Shown here in pieces: positions 61,001 to 64,000 of a stretch of DNA of 64,000 nt. The position numbers were made by a program, and so were the translations under genes. Origin of the DNA: Gyrodactylus bullatarudis (taxonomy: Eukaryota; Platyhelminthes; Monogenea; Gyrodactylidea; Gyrodactylidae). Position 1 is the stretch's first letter. Each line of letters begins with the position of its first letter. The notes beneath the pieces were generated by a model. It did no database searches. It saw only the letters and a list, made by a program, of their open reading frames with translations, and was not told where the DNA came from. The stretch is from the NCBI GenBank assembly GCA_012064415.1, contig SSNU01000114.1, forward strand, positions 248,001 through 312,000, read 5' to 3'.

Positions 61001-63516
61001 NNNNNNNNNNNNNNNNNNNNNNNNNNNNNNNNNNNNNNNNNNNNNNNNNNNNNNNNNNNNNNNNNNNNNNNNNNNNNNNNNNNNNNNNNNNNNNNNNNNN
61101 NNNNNNNNNNNNNNNNNNNNNNNNNNNNNNNNNNNNNNNNNNNNNNNNNNNNNNNNNNNNNNNNNNNNNNNNNNNNNNNNNNNNNNNNNNNNNNNNNNNN
61201 NNNNNNNNNNNNNNNNNNNNNNNNNNNNNNNNNNNNNNNNNNNNNNNNNNNNNNNNNNNNNNNNNNNNNNNNNNNNNNNNNNNNNNNNNNNNNNNNNNNN
61301 NNNNNNNNNNNNNNNNNNNNNNNNNNNNNNNNNNNNNNNNNNNNNNNNNNNNNNNNNNNNNNNNNNNNNNNNNNNNNNNNNNNNNNNNNNNNNNNNNNNN
61401 NNNNNNNNNNNNNNNNNNNNNNNNNNNNNNNNNNNNNNNNNNNNNNNNNNNNNNNNNNNNNNNNNNNNNNNNNNNNNNNNNNNNNNNNNNNNGAAAGATG
61501 TTTCGATGTTATAGAAGAAAAAGGTGAATTTTTGGGTTAATATAAAGTGTTTCACATATTAGTTCGTTTTCAACTTCAATGAAAAATAGTATTTTTACTT
61601 GTACAGGGAAAGATGAAAAAATTCATTCAGATATCAATTGATAAAGAATTTTATAATGTATCAAATGGTCTTGATTTGAAAAATTTATCATATTAAATAA
61701 ATCGACAGTTTTAAATATTCAGAGTGTTTCAGATATTAATTCGACCACTATATATGAAGTCAGACATTTAAAATATTATAAAATAGTCGTGGAGAAACAA
61801 AAAATCATTCAACTTTTTCTATAGTCGTATGACCTCAACTTGTTCGGTTAATAAGAAAACATACTTTTTTCACTATCCGTTGCTATGACAAAAGTTGTCA
61901 GCTTAGAAATGAGCATTTCGCCAACTTCAATACCTGTTTCGTGATATCGGTTTTCAGTTAACTGGGCCTTGAGTTGTCGAACGTTTGATCCGAAAGGTTG
62001 ATCTTGATGTCGAACTCTGAAAGTTTAATAAAGTTTATGCGAATAAAAATATTAATTCAAGTTTATCTGTATAAATCTTGAAGAGACTTCTGCGAGTTAA
62101 AAAAATAAGTTTCTGTTGGTTTTATTTTCCAAAAAATAAATTGATTAGGTGAATCAATATTCCTCCGGTTTTTCTTACAACAACATTAGCCCTGACAAGG
62201 ATTACTAACATGTTTTAATTGATTTTTCCAAAGTAATTTATACATTAACATGACTTGAAGTACACATCAATAGAGAGGGGGGAGGAGAGGGAAGAAAAGA
62301 ATTCTTAATAGATAATAAGGTTAAAATATCAGGCATGAACTTTATCCTATAACTGGTTGGACAATGGATAGGAATAGAAAAACATTTGGTTTCATGCAAC
62401 TTGTAAAAGAAGTTCACAAACCCTACTTCTAATCTCTATATCAATATTGGATCAATATTCATTTATATTCATCAAGAGTTTATAATCTCAATTCAAGTAG
62501 TGACTACTGTAGGGCTTTAAAAAGTAGTCAATGAATTCCAAGTTTAAGGCCCTTTAGTCGTTAATTTTCAAGACTAAAATACAGTGCTTCTTTAGAAACG
62601 GCATACATTTTTTACTCCCTTTTTTTAAAATTAATTCTTATTGATTCAATAAATGGAAAGTCGAGTTTCAGTCAACAATCTCGAAAGGTTTTTTTCTCAA
62701 ACAATTGAAACATTCAGTGAGGAAAAATCAAGAAAACGTGAAAATTGAATCAATTGATAAAATCCAAGATAGATTATTATGCAAGCAAGAGAAAATATAG
62801 ATGAGAAATTGGGAAAAAATGGGAAAAACCTAATCACACCTTCGATGCAAGTTGAATAGACTTTAGCTTATCTTGGAATTCATTAATTTCTATCCTATCA
62901 AAAGTAGAGACATGTATTTATAAAGTCTGAGAGAATACAAAACTGATAAGACTTTTTAACATCTTCCCTTTTTTACAAGCTACCTAACTTTAGAAGGCAT
63001 GTCTCTACGATCTTATCTTAAATCCTTCTTGGCTAGCCGAATTATATTAACATGAGACGTGTAAATAAACCAAAGTCTTCTGAAGAAAAAAAATTCTAGT
63101 TGAAAAACATGTGAATAAAAAGATTGAAATTTTTTTAGTACGTTGAGCAAAACATCTGGTTGATGTAACCTATGAGGTAGATGAAAAAAAAGATCAAAAA
63201 TTAACCATTCTCTAAACTAGAAGAGGCTTTGGCTACGATTGAATGCAAATTTACAATCTATTCACCTTATTTCTTCAAGTAGTTCATAATTAATATTGAC
63301 GGCATCAACGAGGGTTCTTTGCTTGTTTATAAGGACATGGTTGAGTGCATTTCCCATTTTCTCAGTTTTCCTGCACAAATGATTCCACCGACGACAGAGG
63401 ATTGCCCTTCCAGAATCATCACTTTCCGAATAGTCATTCTTCTTCTGGAAGAAATGATTCACGCGAAGGCACCTTTTAACTTGGACCATCTTCTGTTCTA
63501 GTTCCTGGATCAGTTC
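8450..63516 (-). CDS. DMD: Dystrophin, central rod to C-terminus (5' end outside window)
   Basis: Dystrophin links cortical actin to the dystroglycan complex and to syntrophin/dystrobrevin at the plasma membrane. Exons, transcript order: 63266-63516, 62838-62894, 61865-62016, 59253-59585, 58972-59168, 58681-58906, 58070-58624, 57607-57795, 57467-57567, 57235-57399, 56463-57180, 56363-56403, 56122-56304, 54473-54910, 53893-54057, 53595-53678, 52994-53434, 51420-51527, 50467-50748, 46107-46223, 45627-46007, 45377-45564, 44419-44560, 43749-44366, 42038-42427, 41533-41715, 39015-39141, 27111-27316, 26002-26156, 25068-25505, 24716-24878, 24356-24473, 21648-21817, 20822-20956, 19119-19479, 18315-18550, 17671-17807, 17350-17603, 17057-17289, 16907-16992, 15961-16118, 15335-15576, 12484-12595, 12204-12415, 11451-12144, 11136-11396, 10731-10884, 9870-10025, 9767-9808, 9393-9692, 8450-8562. 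Phases agree except at 19119/18550. This gives about 4,000 residues, already more than full-length human dystrophin (3,685). The WW-EF-ZZ-coiled-coil order excludes plain spectrins; dystrobrevin is excluded by the rod. Human numbering does not apply to the divergent rod. Confidence 0.92.
10206..10705. mobile_element. TIR element next to a dystrophin splice donor
   Basis: The left arm (ATCATGAGGCCCACTTTCAC at about 10207 onward, to CCCATTTTTTTGAACTTTCA at about 10326) is mirrored by the right arm at about 10610-10705. Blocks CTTTCACGATAC and AATTCCCATTTTTTTGAACT appear on both. The centre contains CTTATCCGAAT and CACACTTTGCTAGTAG, also found at 23830-23915. Its right end lies only about 25 bp from the donor of exon 10731-10884. 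Confidence 0.8.
10731..12415 (-). CDS. DMD: Dystrophin C-terminal region: syntrophin site and coiled coil
   Basis: Exon 12204-12415 (IKDMSKIVRNRFLNKKG) matches the helix after the ZZ domain. Exon 11451-12144 has DDEHNLIAKYSHSLRRQ, the counterpart of the human syntrophin-region start DDEHLLIQHYCQSL, embedded in about 200 Gln/Asn/Ser/Pro-rich residues. Exon 11136-11396 is Met/Tyr/Ser/Pro-rich and disordered. Exon 10731-10884 carries the coiled coil MEQRIQFLEQSNSELENELR (human EARMQILEDHNKQLESQLH), which pairs with dystrobrevin. The disordered expansion makes this tail far longer than in vertebrates. Confidence 0.92.
12484..12595 (-). CDS. DMD: Dystrophin ZZ zinc-finger exon
   Basis: RYRCLYCFNFDLCQTCYF then KTPKKHKSSHVMHEYYDN continue the ZZ domain, which contacts the beta-dystroglycan tail and ankyrin. 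With CASC in the previous exon, the visible ligands are three C-x2-C pairs plus the HKSSH histidines, the canonical ZZ pattern. Human dystrophin has RSLKHF where this protein has RCLYCF. The exon starts in phase 2 and ends in phase 0. Confidence 0.96.
12596..15334. other. Dystrophin intron within the ZZ domain
   Basis: A 2.7-kb AT-rich intron. It includes a purine/pyrimidine-biased stretch near 13590-13700 and an unremarkable 73-codon plus frame at 14831-15052. I see no TIR element, exon or clear regulatory motif. Confidence 0.55.
15335..15576 (-). CDS. DMD: Dystrophin exon: end of EF region and start of ZZ finger
   Basis: FKAWLKTEPQCLIWLIVLSR matches the conserved human stretch [20 protein letters not shown]. 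The exon ends with the first zinc ligands of the ZZ domain (HKAKCASCQVQPIVGI) at a phase-2 GTAAGA donor. A 2.7-kb intron separates it from the remaining ZZ exon. Confidence 0.95.
15961..17603 (-). CDS. DMD: Dystrophin EF-hand-like region exons
   Basis: Exons 17350-17603, 17057-17289, 16907-16992 and 15961-16118. They give the two degenerate EF-hand modules that brace the WW domain for beta-dystroglycan binding. Landmarks: DLIDINVISETF and ITQIVSLLKTLYELLQ (human DLLSLSAACDAL, DILQIINCLTTIYDRL), then LAVVIDLSLNWLLNSFD (human LCVDMCLNWLLNVYD), NGSISLLSMKIALALFC, and YLFGLVSIKDGNMDRMGLNI with IKSCF. A Ser/Thr/Asn-rich insert of about 110 residues, absent from vertebrates, is split across the first two exons. 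Phases agree. Confidence 0.95.
17671..18550 (-). CDS. DMD: Dystrophin WW domain exons
   Basis: Exon 18315-18550 has the last rod helix (LRIFDEDIISLEKKLKWNIL), a Glu/Asp-rich patch and the first half of the WW domain (LPWERCLHPDGNNVPYY). Exon 17671-17807 completes it with NHESRETQWDHP and continues into the first EF-like helix (FGNFKEVRQAQYRIPLKIIE). Both signature Trp residues and the Tyr pair are present, so the beta-dystroglycan PPxY pocket should be intact. Loop 1 is two residues longer than in human dystrophin. The intron falls between the Tyr pair and NHE, in phase 2. Confidence 0.95.
18580..18605 (-). promoter_or_regulatory. Possible Dp71-like internal promoter TATA
   Basis: On the minus strand ATATATATTTAT (about 18591-18602) lies about 65 bp upstream of an in-frame ATG (18530-18532) within the exon that leads into the WW domain. 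Vertebrate Dp71 starts from a promoter immediately before the cysteine-rich region. AT-rich DNA gives many chance TATA matches, so this is weak. Confidence 0.25.
19119..21817 (-). CDS. DMD: Dystrophin last rod exons
   Basis: Exons 21648-21817 (RIKRHIQYLQRQYSDLLNSM), 20822-20956 (QANIDQLTGTINKYEADINL) and 19119-19479 (VQNLELRLADIEKKYIDRIQ, then a Pro/Asn/Tyr-rich linker YPMSNYPTYQNPVSIEP corresponding to the last hinge region). The strong GTAAGT donor at 19118 leaves phase 1, but the next recognised exon needs phase 0. Either the weaker GTAGAC donor at 19089 (exon to 19090) is used or a short exon is still missing. Confidence 0.8.
19618..20208. mobile_element. TIR element of about 0.6 kb
   Basis: AAACCTAATTGACATGAA at 19618-19635 is mirrored at about 20191-20208. 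A second, larger inverted block pairs 19810-19900 (CTTTTTCAACTTTTGA, ATCGATTTCGATGATTCGAA) with 20040-20150. A 70-90 codon frame on the plus strand across the element is an artefact of the repeats. It is in the dystrophin intron between 20822 and 19479. Confidence 0.8.
22415..23318. mobile_element. TIR element of about 0.9 kb
   Basis: The left end GGGTTAATTCCAAAAAACAC (from 22415) and the reverse complement of the right end, GGGTTAATTCCAAAAATCAC (to 23318), begin inverted repeats that continue for about 49 bp, ending in CCAAGAATGAC/CCAAAAATGAC. Internally GGGCCACAAAAAT (about 22769) and ATTTGTGGTCC (about 23143) form a second, inner inverted pair. No transposase frame is visible. It lies in the dystrophin intron between 24356 and 21817. 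Confidence 0.8.
23687..23925 (+). repeat. tRNA-like SINE remnant
   Basis: TGGCCTAGAGG (23695-23705) is a perfect Pol III A box and GCTTTGAATCC (23725-23735) a near-perfect B box, but they are only 19 bp apart, too close for an intact tRNA. The 3' part (about 23815-23915: GACTC, TTATCCGAAT, TCTAACATCTAG, CCACACTTTGCTAGTAG) recurs inside the element at 10206-10705 (about 10340-10470). A tRNA-derived SINE or a composite of two repeats is likely. Confidence 0.45.
24356..27316 (-). CDS. DMD: Dystrophin distal rod exons
   Basis: Exons 27111-27316, 26002-26156, 25068-25505, 24716-24878 and 24356-24473 join in phase (1, 0, 2, 2, 0, 1). Spectrin-type helices include ETLKENWKSMHRGVENRLSE, LREYNSIIPQ-type loops, EKLDEIESKLEKFEYRANQI, SWKELNNEVQNISAEFASLQ and FNERIERATEKIALISSDFK. 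Exon 27111-27316 is the common acceptor for both the long transcript and the proposed short-isoform first exon. Confidence 0.85.
25537..25925 (+). repeat. Dispersed intronic repeat
   Basis: Second full-length member of the family at 32181-32515, located in the dystrophin intron between exons 26002-26156 and 25068-25505. It carries the same ordered blocks with small indels; this copy retains GACAATTTTTGAACACAAG, which the 48-kb copy also has. Confidence 0.75.
32181..32515 (+). repeat. Dispersed intronic repeat
   Basis: Aligns over about 330 bp with 25537-25925: TTCAACTTTTCCCAG, ATCACATTTTGAAGATGATC, AACCATACGTTTTCGAGTTT and AATGTGTTTTTCTC occur in the same order. A partial inverted copy is at 48105-48288. 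I see no terminal inverted repeats or coding frame. Confidence 0.75.
33000..33310. repeat. Dispersed repeat related to the 10.2-10.7 kb element
   Basis: GTGATCCTGAAAATCAACTTTTGATCACCCAC-type sequence (about 33171-33205) and the end CATCGTAAAAGTGGA (about 33295-33309) match 10557-10590 and 10680-10693 of the TIR element at 10206-10705. Only one arm is obvious here. Weaker relatives are seen near 18070-18160 and 29380-29540. Confidence 0.5.
35327..35662 (+). pseudogene. Coding-like plus-strand frame of unknown origin
   Basis: The frame 35330-35659 has codon use and GC content above the surrounding intron and a plausible soluble protein composition (Ser/Pro/Asp-rich start, then FLKHEKYREYMRKMFNNPKL and RRTKRLIINQTGPLFF). 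It opens only seven bases after an in-frame TAA and has no nearby ATG start (first Met is internal), so it is either an exon of an unseen gene or a fragment of a decayed copy. I do not recognise the family. It lies antisense within the largest dystrophin intron. Confidence 0.3.
37540..37770. mobile_element. MITE with CAGCTATTCTC ends, intact short copy
   Basis: The left end CAGCTATTCTCAATGAATTT (37540-37559) and right end AAATTCATCGAGAATAGCT (to about 37769) are inverted repeats around a 230-bp body. The body shares TTTTTCAGGAT and CAATTTGAAC-type blocks with the copy at 40060-41168. Confidence 0.75.
38201..38849 (-). CDS. Probable alternative first exon of a short dystrophin isoform
   Basis: From ATG 38847-38849 the frame runs 216 codons (MSTSFFSNSPVSKFLTSFKE start) to a CCAG|GTGACA splice donor at 38201; unspliced it would stop at 38169 after ten more codons. 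The donor leaves phase 1, matching the acceptor of exon 27111-27316. The protein is hydrophilic, acidic and Ser-rich with no recognised domain; LLLCDLPIRENPFLKD and RNLFWDIYSSELNLF are its most conserved-looking pieces. Insect and vertebrate dystrophin genes make short products (such as Dp186/Dp205 and Dp260/Dp140) from unique first exons in large introns, and the position just 5' of the largest intron fits. The alternative is an independent single-exon gene of about 226 residues. Confidence 0.6.
38890..38975 (-). promoter_or_regulatory. Putative internal dystrophin promoter
   Basis: On the minus strand a TATA-like GTATATAAAA (38907-38916) lies about 60 bp upstream of the ATG at 38849. CCAAT at about 38946-38951 and an inverted CCAAT (ATTGG) at about 38966-38971 lie further upstream. 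Spacing fits a transcription start near 38880. This supports the exon 38201-38849 as a transcript start; inferred from motifs only. Confidence 0.42.
39015..39141 (-). CDS. DMD: Dystrophin exon before the 11.7-kb intron
   Basis: The exon reads SILSAKEPQLQRLEALHENI, then GSMNSPEDENRSNS, between a CTCTAG acceptor and a strong GTAAGT donor. It ends in phase 1, which is the phase required by exon 27111-27316 and also the phase left by the alternative first exon 38201-38849. Confidence 0.75.
40060..41168. mobile_element. MITE with CAGCTATTCTC ends, interrupted by a second element
   Basis: The left end CAGCTATTCTCAATGAATTT (40060-40079) and right end AAATTCATCGAGAATAGCTG (to 41168) are terminal inverted repeats. 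The body is about 360 bp once the inserted element at 40222-40970 is removed. A sister copy without the insertion lies at 37540-37770. It is in the dystrophin intron between exons 41533-41715 and 39015-39141. Confidence 0.8.
40222..40970. mobile_element. TIR element nested inside the MITE
   Basis: The left end (GGGCTAAATACAAAAACAATA) and right end (reverse complement GGTGTAAATGCAAAAACAATA) lead into inverted repeats of well over 150 bp, including GGTCAAACACAATAGGTCAT and CGAACGTTTAATCTGTAT-like blocks on both sides. It is the same family as 55101-56025. Host-MITE sequence resumes on both sides (TTTTTAAAAGAGCCGTCAG left, AAAAAATGGTCATAAAATAG right). Confidence 0.8.
41533..42427 (-). CDS. DMD: Dystrophin rod exons
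   Basis: Exons 42038-42427 (NKHLWRCEDLINHLGSNEQD, VRRRQKDLKTIEDGLLALKT, IKDLQIETHFSQQTQANFAK) and 41533-41715 (LRDDIKNNAKLLEDINRFLT), phase 0 at both junctions. Both are typical helical repeat segments. The 322-bp intron holds a 62-codon minus frame at 41830-42018 that I did not accept as an exon. Confidence 0.8.
43749..46223 (-). CDS. DMD: Dystrophin rod exons with SH3-ligand-like motif
   Basis: Exons 46107-46223, 45627-46007, 45377-45564, 44419-44560 and 43749-44366. Spectrin-like helices include LFQQQRHNLDSRFDMLKNEI, SNDLNKAEALLDEYGKTRKQ and YFNKWRNFKSEYDREQRELD. The 188-nt exon leaves phase 2, restored by the acceptor at 44560. The last exon (618 nt) contains PKIPPRRKNRQMSF, a P-x-x-P-R-type motif, between repeats, then further helices (EEIRWINEKSSLAPYL). 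Frames on the opposite strand across these exons are shadows. Confidence 0.82.
47256..47969 (+). CDS. Nested intronless gene A, unknown function
   Basis: A 237-residue plus-strand protein inside a dystrophin intron, antisense to the host gene. It is all-helical in character, rich in Leu/Ile/Lys, without signal peptide or membrane segment, and has a basic tail (NERKRRST). It is clearly paralogous to the gene at 48428-49129: similar length, aligned blocks such as ERLNELTLLLKMIFSYLISD against ERCEHLERLISTIFNGSIAE, and LLSICGLAIKKFL against IFKFCGLLHKLFI. AATAAA at 48024-48029, 55 bp after the stop, supports a real transcript. I do not recognise the family. The helix-loop-helix spacing hints at degenerate EF-hands, but the calcium-binding acidic residues are missing. 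An intronless copy may point to retroposition followed by tandem duplication. Confidence 0.75.
   Translation: MNKEPTSRGYNATTKPHRLSEKTKKLIESNNVDLLAIQQSCYPEVPHVELLFFMENRSIHVYHLMPADLSILEEFKVVDYLNAYQRKSDRLIGYLQKAFSKFSSLHKLAKLTPIERLNELTLLLKMIFSYLISDEQIMQIYSITDFGYLADITEQTLLSICGLAIKKFLDIPMISKEDITLLEYLDFNHSMRYINNYNINNDLKSFLNHLYIRIVQQYKSHNRYLNERKRRSTVDFT
48105..48288 (-). repeat. Dispersed intronic repeat, inverted partial copy
   Basis: Read on the minus strand this matches the family at 25537-25925 and 32181-32515 (AAACTATACGTTTTCGAGTT, CAATGAATTTTACTACGAGA, GTCCTTTCTCGTAG on the plus strand). It falls between nested genes A and B. Confidence 0.7.
48428..49129 (+). CDS. Nested intronless gene B, paralogue of gene A
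   Basis: A 233-residue plus-strand protein starting MSESHECSLSEGELIQEH at the first ATG; the frame extends 15 nt upstream but only from GTG. The middle aligns with gene A (VEMRPIDYIKEYI, LISTIFNGSIAEEKIRLF, FCGLLHKLF, LKLILNEVYKKIHRKFERL). ELDSTKALTDEII looks like a degenerate EF-hand loop; this is a weak resemblance. The end is basic and Ser-rich (KKSSRNSISSHEK). AATAAA at 49176-49181, about 47 bp after the stop, supports expression. It lies 458 bp downstream of gene A in the same orientation, so the pair arose by tandem duplication and has since diverged strongly. Family not recognised. Confidence 0.75.
   Translation: MSESHECSLSEGELIQEHNLDNLVIEHERLKIVKHFYARDKFINPTSYYPHVILTIPVNGVVDLVEMRPIDYIKEYIVLSENFREYFKETVFRFSPYILNELNQKKNTFERCEHLERLISTIFNGSIAEEKIRLFISIVELDSTKALTDEIIFKFCGLLHKLFIEERRDEFSALEILDISLLVKQLPYYDVCNQLKLILNEVYKKIHRKFERLKKSSRNSISSHEKTTTSGLF
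49484..50029 (+). pseudogene. Truncated piggyBac-like transposase
   Basis: The frame encodes the C-terminal end of a piggyBac (DDE_Tnp_1_7) transposase: PEMIEYYNKTKGGVDVLDQL, YSCRRSTKIWPLSVFWNILD and MAAYNAYVLH are the conserved core that follows the catalytic region. A Cys/His tail (CNYCRKNYCKNH, C-x2-C-x4-C-x2-H) matches the family's C-terminal cysteine-rich domain. About 180 codons remain; the N-terminal part and most of the DDD catalytic domain are absent, and upstream sequence to 49200 holds no matching frame. No terminal repeats or TTAA sites were identified. It is a 5'-truncated, presumably inactive relic in the same intron as the nested genes. Confidence 0.88.
50467..51527 (-). CDS. 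DMD: Dystrophin rod exons before the 4.2-kb intron
   Basis: Exons 51420-51527 (FTSHINGFNEMAEKHWLNIQ) and 50467-50748, in phase 0. The second begins Ser/Asn-rich and ends helical (LTELENEMNAYFKSIALFHA, then ISIQEFKKKIQ at donor GTAAAC). Open frame read past that donor is only intron. These exons flank the intron that contains the nested plus-strand genes. Confidence 0.75.
50961..51200. repeat. Dispersed repeat, copy 1
   Basis: Blocks such as AAGTAACTA, AGCTATCTTTATGA and GTTGTGTTCCA-TG-GAACAATG, followed by ATGAAGGGTT, recur in the same order at about 54275-54380. The end of this copy (TCAAAAGTAACAAGATTAAC) also matches 750-775. The two rod-intron copies have lost similarity in between. No terminal inverted repeats were found. 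Confidence 0.6.
52310..52460 (+). repeat. Possible tRNA-derived SINE remnant
   Basis: GTTTCGAATCC at about 52392-52402 fits a Pol III B box, and a TGGC-starting A-box-like motif lies upstream at about 52348. The sequence after the B box resembles that after the similar site at 23725-23735 (AATCC, then GACGAGTT-like text). No cloverleaf folds by eye, so it is not a functional tRNA gene. Low confidence. Confidence 0.3.
52994..54910 (-). CDS. DMD: Dystrophin rod exons
   Basis: Exons 54473-54910, 53893-54057, 53595-53678 and 52994-53434, all phase 0 at both ends. Helical spectrin-like segments are clear (LNDFLNWAEHLKNVLDDRIL, KTSDKLNRLRELEYDCRVAL, ELNQSQKNIDNEINCLMEID, NDLKHLRDTFQHLCSIEM). The 84-nt exon (FQIELHYFLTDMQCFQKDMQ) is kept in frame by an acceptor at 53678 after GACGAG. 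The final exon has a polar loop (SRENLIEDSEPQKGSS) between helices. Confidence 0.8.
54275..54380. repeat. Dispersed repeat, copy 2
   Basis: Shares the ordered blocks AAGTAACTA, TAGCTATCTTTATGA, GTTGTGTTCCAATG and GAACAATG, ending ATGAAGGGTT, with 50961-51160. It lies in the dystrophin intron between exons 54473-54910 and 53893-54057. Confidence 0.55.
55101..56025. mobile_element. Non-autonomous TIR transposon with transposase-like tail
   Basis: The left end (GGGGATAAATACAAAAACAA at 55101-55120) and right end (reverse complement GGGGTAAATACAAAAACAA, ending 56025) are terminal inverted repeats. A second shared block, GCATTAATATCTSGGGTAGAGAAGTATTCATA in outline, follows on both sides, nearer the end on the right because of a deletion. 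A related copy is at 40222-40970. The body has an open plus frame at about 55430-55658 (separate entry). It lies in the dystrophin intron between 54910 and 56122. Confidence 0.78.
55430..55658 (+). pseudogene. Transposase C-terminal remnant with PIP-box-like motif
   Basis: A plus-strand frame of about 75 codons opens after a stop at about 55428 without an early ATG and ends at TAG 55656-55658. It is hydrophilic (Ser/Thr/Lys/Glu-rich), then strongly basic (KRKRRR), and ends QQKIDQFMKRQK. The motif Q-x-x-I-x-x-F resembles a PCNA-interacting (PIP) box, although the last aromatic position is Met. Pogo/Tigger transposases are known to carry a PIP box near the C-terminus, and this frame sits inside a TIR element, so a decayed pogo/Tigger-like transposase tail is the best guess. 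A captured host-gene end (for example from a replication protein) is the alternative. Confidence 0.4.
56122..57795 (-). CDS. DMD: Dystrophin rod exons including a 41-nt exon
   Basis: Exons 57607-57795, 57467-57567, 57235-57399, 56463-57180, 56363-56403 and 56122-56304. The run carries spectrin-type helices (INQLFQDIDERWVYLKGLIS, KLRLDETQAKIEKRITLFHD, VNGLKDNWNSIENSTRENEK). The 718-nt exon has an acidic/Ser linker with SPRSIADAGDE between repeats. The 41-nt exon (NLLTKCKEMLENGK) restores frame only with donor GTGAGC at 56362; the competing GTAAAG donor five bases upstream breaks it. The last exon is basic and helical (EFKAKIREKNPLIFKIAAKE). Confidence 0.82.
58070..59585 (-). CDS. DMD: Dystrophin rod exons with Ser/Pro-rich linkers
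   Basis: Exons 59253-59585, 58972-59168, 58681-58906 and 58070-58624 join in phase. The first begins a spectrin-like repeat (KKWSDLVNWVKKHFQDLQNA, LLLWRDFDDEAEILKNWLEQ) and then runs into a Ser/Asn/Pro-rich linker (about 130 residues, continuing through exon 2). Exon 3 is helical again (RKAREVRKACGDSAEVTQQV, NKWYQISEPQIDWE). Exon 4 starts with a proline-rich patch (LPPRPAGDSSPIP), an SH3-ligand-like motif, then a Ser-rich stretch and a helix (VIGLLNWLDTSSEVLEIAL). These linkers are longer than the hinges of vertebrate dystrophin. Confidence 0.8.
59586..60430. other. Dystrophin intron sequence
   Basis: AT-rich intron between exon 59253-59585 and the Tc1-like element. I see no coding frame, no inverted-repeat element and no clear regulatory motif. 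Confidence 0.5.
60431..61750. mobile_element. Tc1/mariner-like transposon with IR/DR ends around assembly gap
   Basis: About 205 bp at 60431-60637 recur as an apparently perfect reverse complement at about 61544-61750. Within each arm an outer motif (AATTAATATCTGAAACACT) is echoed by an inner one (GAACTAATATGTGAAACACT), which is the IR/DR layout of some Tc1-like elements. Both ends abut TATATA, fitting TA target sites. Right of the gap, 61493-61540 on the plus strand reads ERCFDVIEEKGEFLG then stop, resembling the C-terminal tail of Tc1/mariner transposases. The missing centre probably holds the rest of the transposase. Lies in the dystrophin intron between 59585 and 61865. Confidence 0.82.
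60638..61492. other. Assembly gap (855 N)
   Basis: A run of 855 undetermined bases lies inside the inverted repeats of the Tc1-like element, the kind of place where a short-read assembly collapses. The gap length may be an estimate. Open frames that run through it on either strand are artefacts. Confidence 0.99.
61865..63516 (-). CDS. DMD: Dystrophin rod exons, most 5' in window
   Basis: Three exons: 63266-63516 (ELIQELEQKM start, helical, ends LLEEI), 62838-62894 (57 nt, EINEFQDKLKSIQL) and 61865-62016 (KAQLTENRYHETG, then GEMLISKLTTF). The heptad-like Leu/Ile spacing fits spectrin-type three-helix repeats. Phases join if the middle exon uses the GTGATT donor; the nearby GTGTGA donor breaks the frame. 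Upstream exons must lie beyond 64000, since no actin-binding CH domains are present here. Confidence 0.7.
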
Positions 63517-64000
63517 CTAGAATAATTAAAATAAACAACACTTAAAAAAAAATACTAAATTCTAAGCTACTCTGAATGTTTCAAGATCTAAAAAATTAAT
63601 AAAATCTCACGTAAACTACTTACAATTAAGCCAAAATTAATATAGTAAGTGAAAAATCAATTAATGTTGAAGTTAAACTGTAAAATCGAGATGTAATTTC
63701 AAAATTATTACATCTTCAAGAATATTTTTGAGCTTAGGTCAATTGTTTAACAATGAAAACCATCTCTCTACCTCAAAAAGGTGGATTGAGAACATTGATG
63801 AAAAACTATGATAATACAAAATAATTTGTTACATCTTAATTGGTTCTCGGAACATAGGGAATAGCTGGGAATAACTAGCATTTCGAGGCTCTATTAATAG
63901 TTATTATAAGGGATTTGGACTTTTCGTTTCTATTTATTCAATTTACATATTACTGTAACAATTTCTTGAAGTTATGTAATCGATATTTGATTTAAAAGTC
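63517..64000. other. Dystrophin intron at window edge
   Basis: Sequence upstream of exon 63266-63516. I see no further exon here; the 5' part of the gene, including the actin-binding domain, must continue outside the window. Confidence 0.5.

Noticed and set aside
60599..61555. Long open frames on both strands across the N run
   Set aside because: They consist almost entirely of undetermined bases; only the 48 bp at 61493-61540 carry readable coding signal.

Overview
This is a window of AT-rich animal nuclear DNA. Genes are split by many introns with GT-AG junctions, and the proteins are metazoan. The mix of short and multi-kilobase introns, many small inverted-repeat DNA transposons and a canonical-type ZZ zinc finger in dystrophin suggest an invertebrate bilaterian. 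I cannot name the phylum or species. All identities come from reading translations against remembered family sequences; no search was run.

Layout. 1-972 is non-coding with a small repeat cluster. 973-6528 (-) is a seven-exon folliculin gene (FLCN) whose splice phases all agree. Only 101 bp separates its start codon from that of the divergent gene for translation initiation factor eIF3g (EIF3G, 6630-7606, +), so the two probably share a promoter. EIF3G converges on the 3' end of a very large gene that fills the rest of the window.

8450-63516 (-) is the central and 3' part of a dystrophin gene (DMD/Dys). I reconstruct 51 exons coding for about 4,000 residues. In order they give a long spectrin-repeat rod with Ser/Pro-rich inserts, a WW domain split by an intron, two EF-hand-like modules, a ZZ zinc finger, a disordered C-terminal region with a dystrobrevin-type coiled coil, and a short last exon. 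The actin-binding N-terminus lies beyond position 64000. A free-standing exon at 38201-38849 has its own TATA and CCAAT-like motifs and a splice donor in the right phase, so it looks like the first exon of a short dystrophin isoform. A second TATA-like site lies just upstream of the WW exon, where a Dp71-type promoter would be expected.

The 4.2-kb dystrophin intron at 46224-50466 contains, on the opposite strand, two intronless tandem paralogues of unknown function (47256-47969 and 48428-49129), each followed by a polyadenylation signal, and a truncated piggyBac transposase (49484-50029).

The other introns hold many inverted-repeat elements: a Tc1-like element with IR/DR ends whose centre is an assembly gap (60431-61750), an element with a transposase-like PCNA-binding tail (55101-56025), a MITE nested in another MITE (40060-41168), several further TIR elements, dispersed non-TIR repeats and tRNA-like SINE remnants. 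I see no CRISPR array, rRNA gene or convincing intact tRNA gene.
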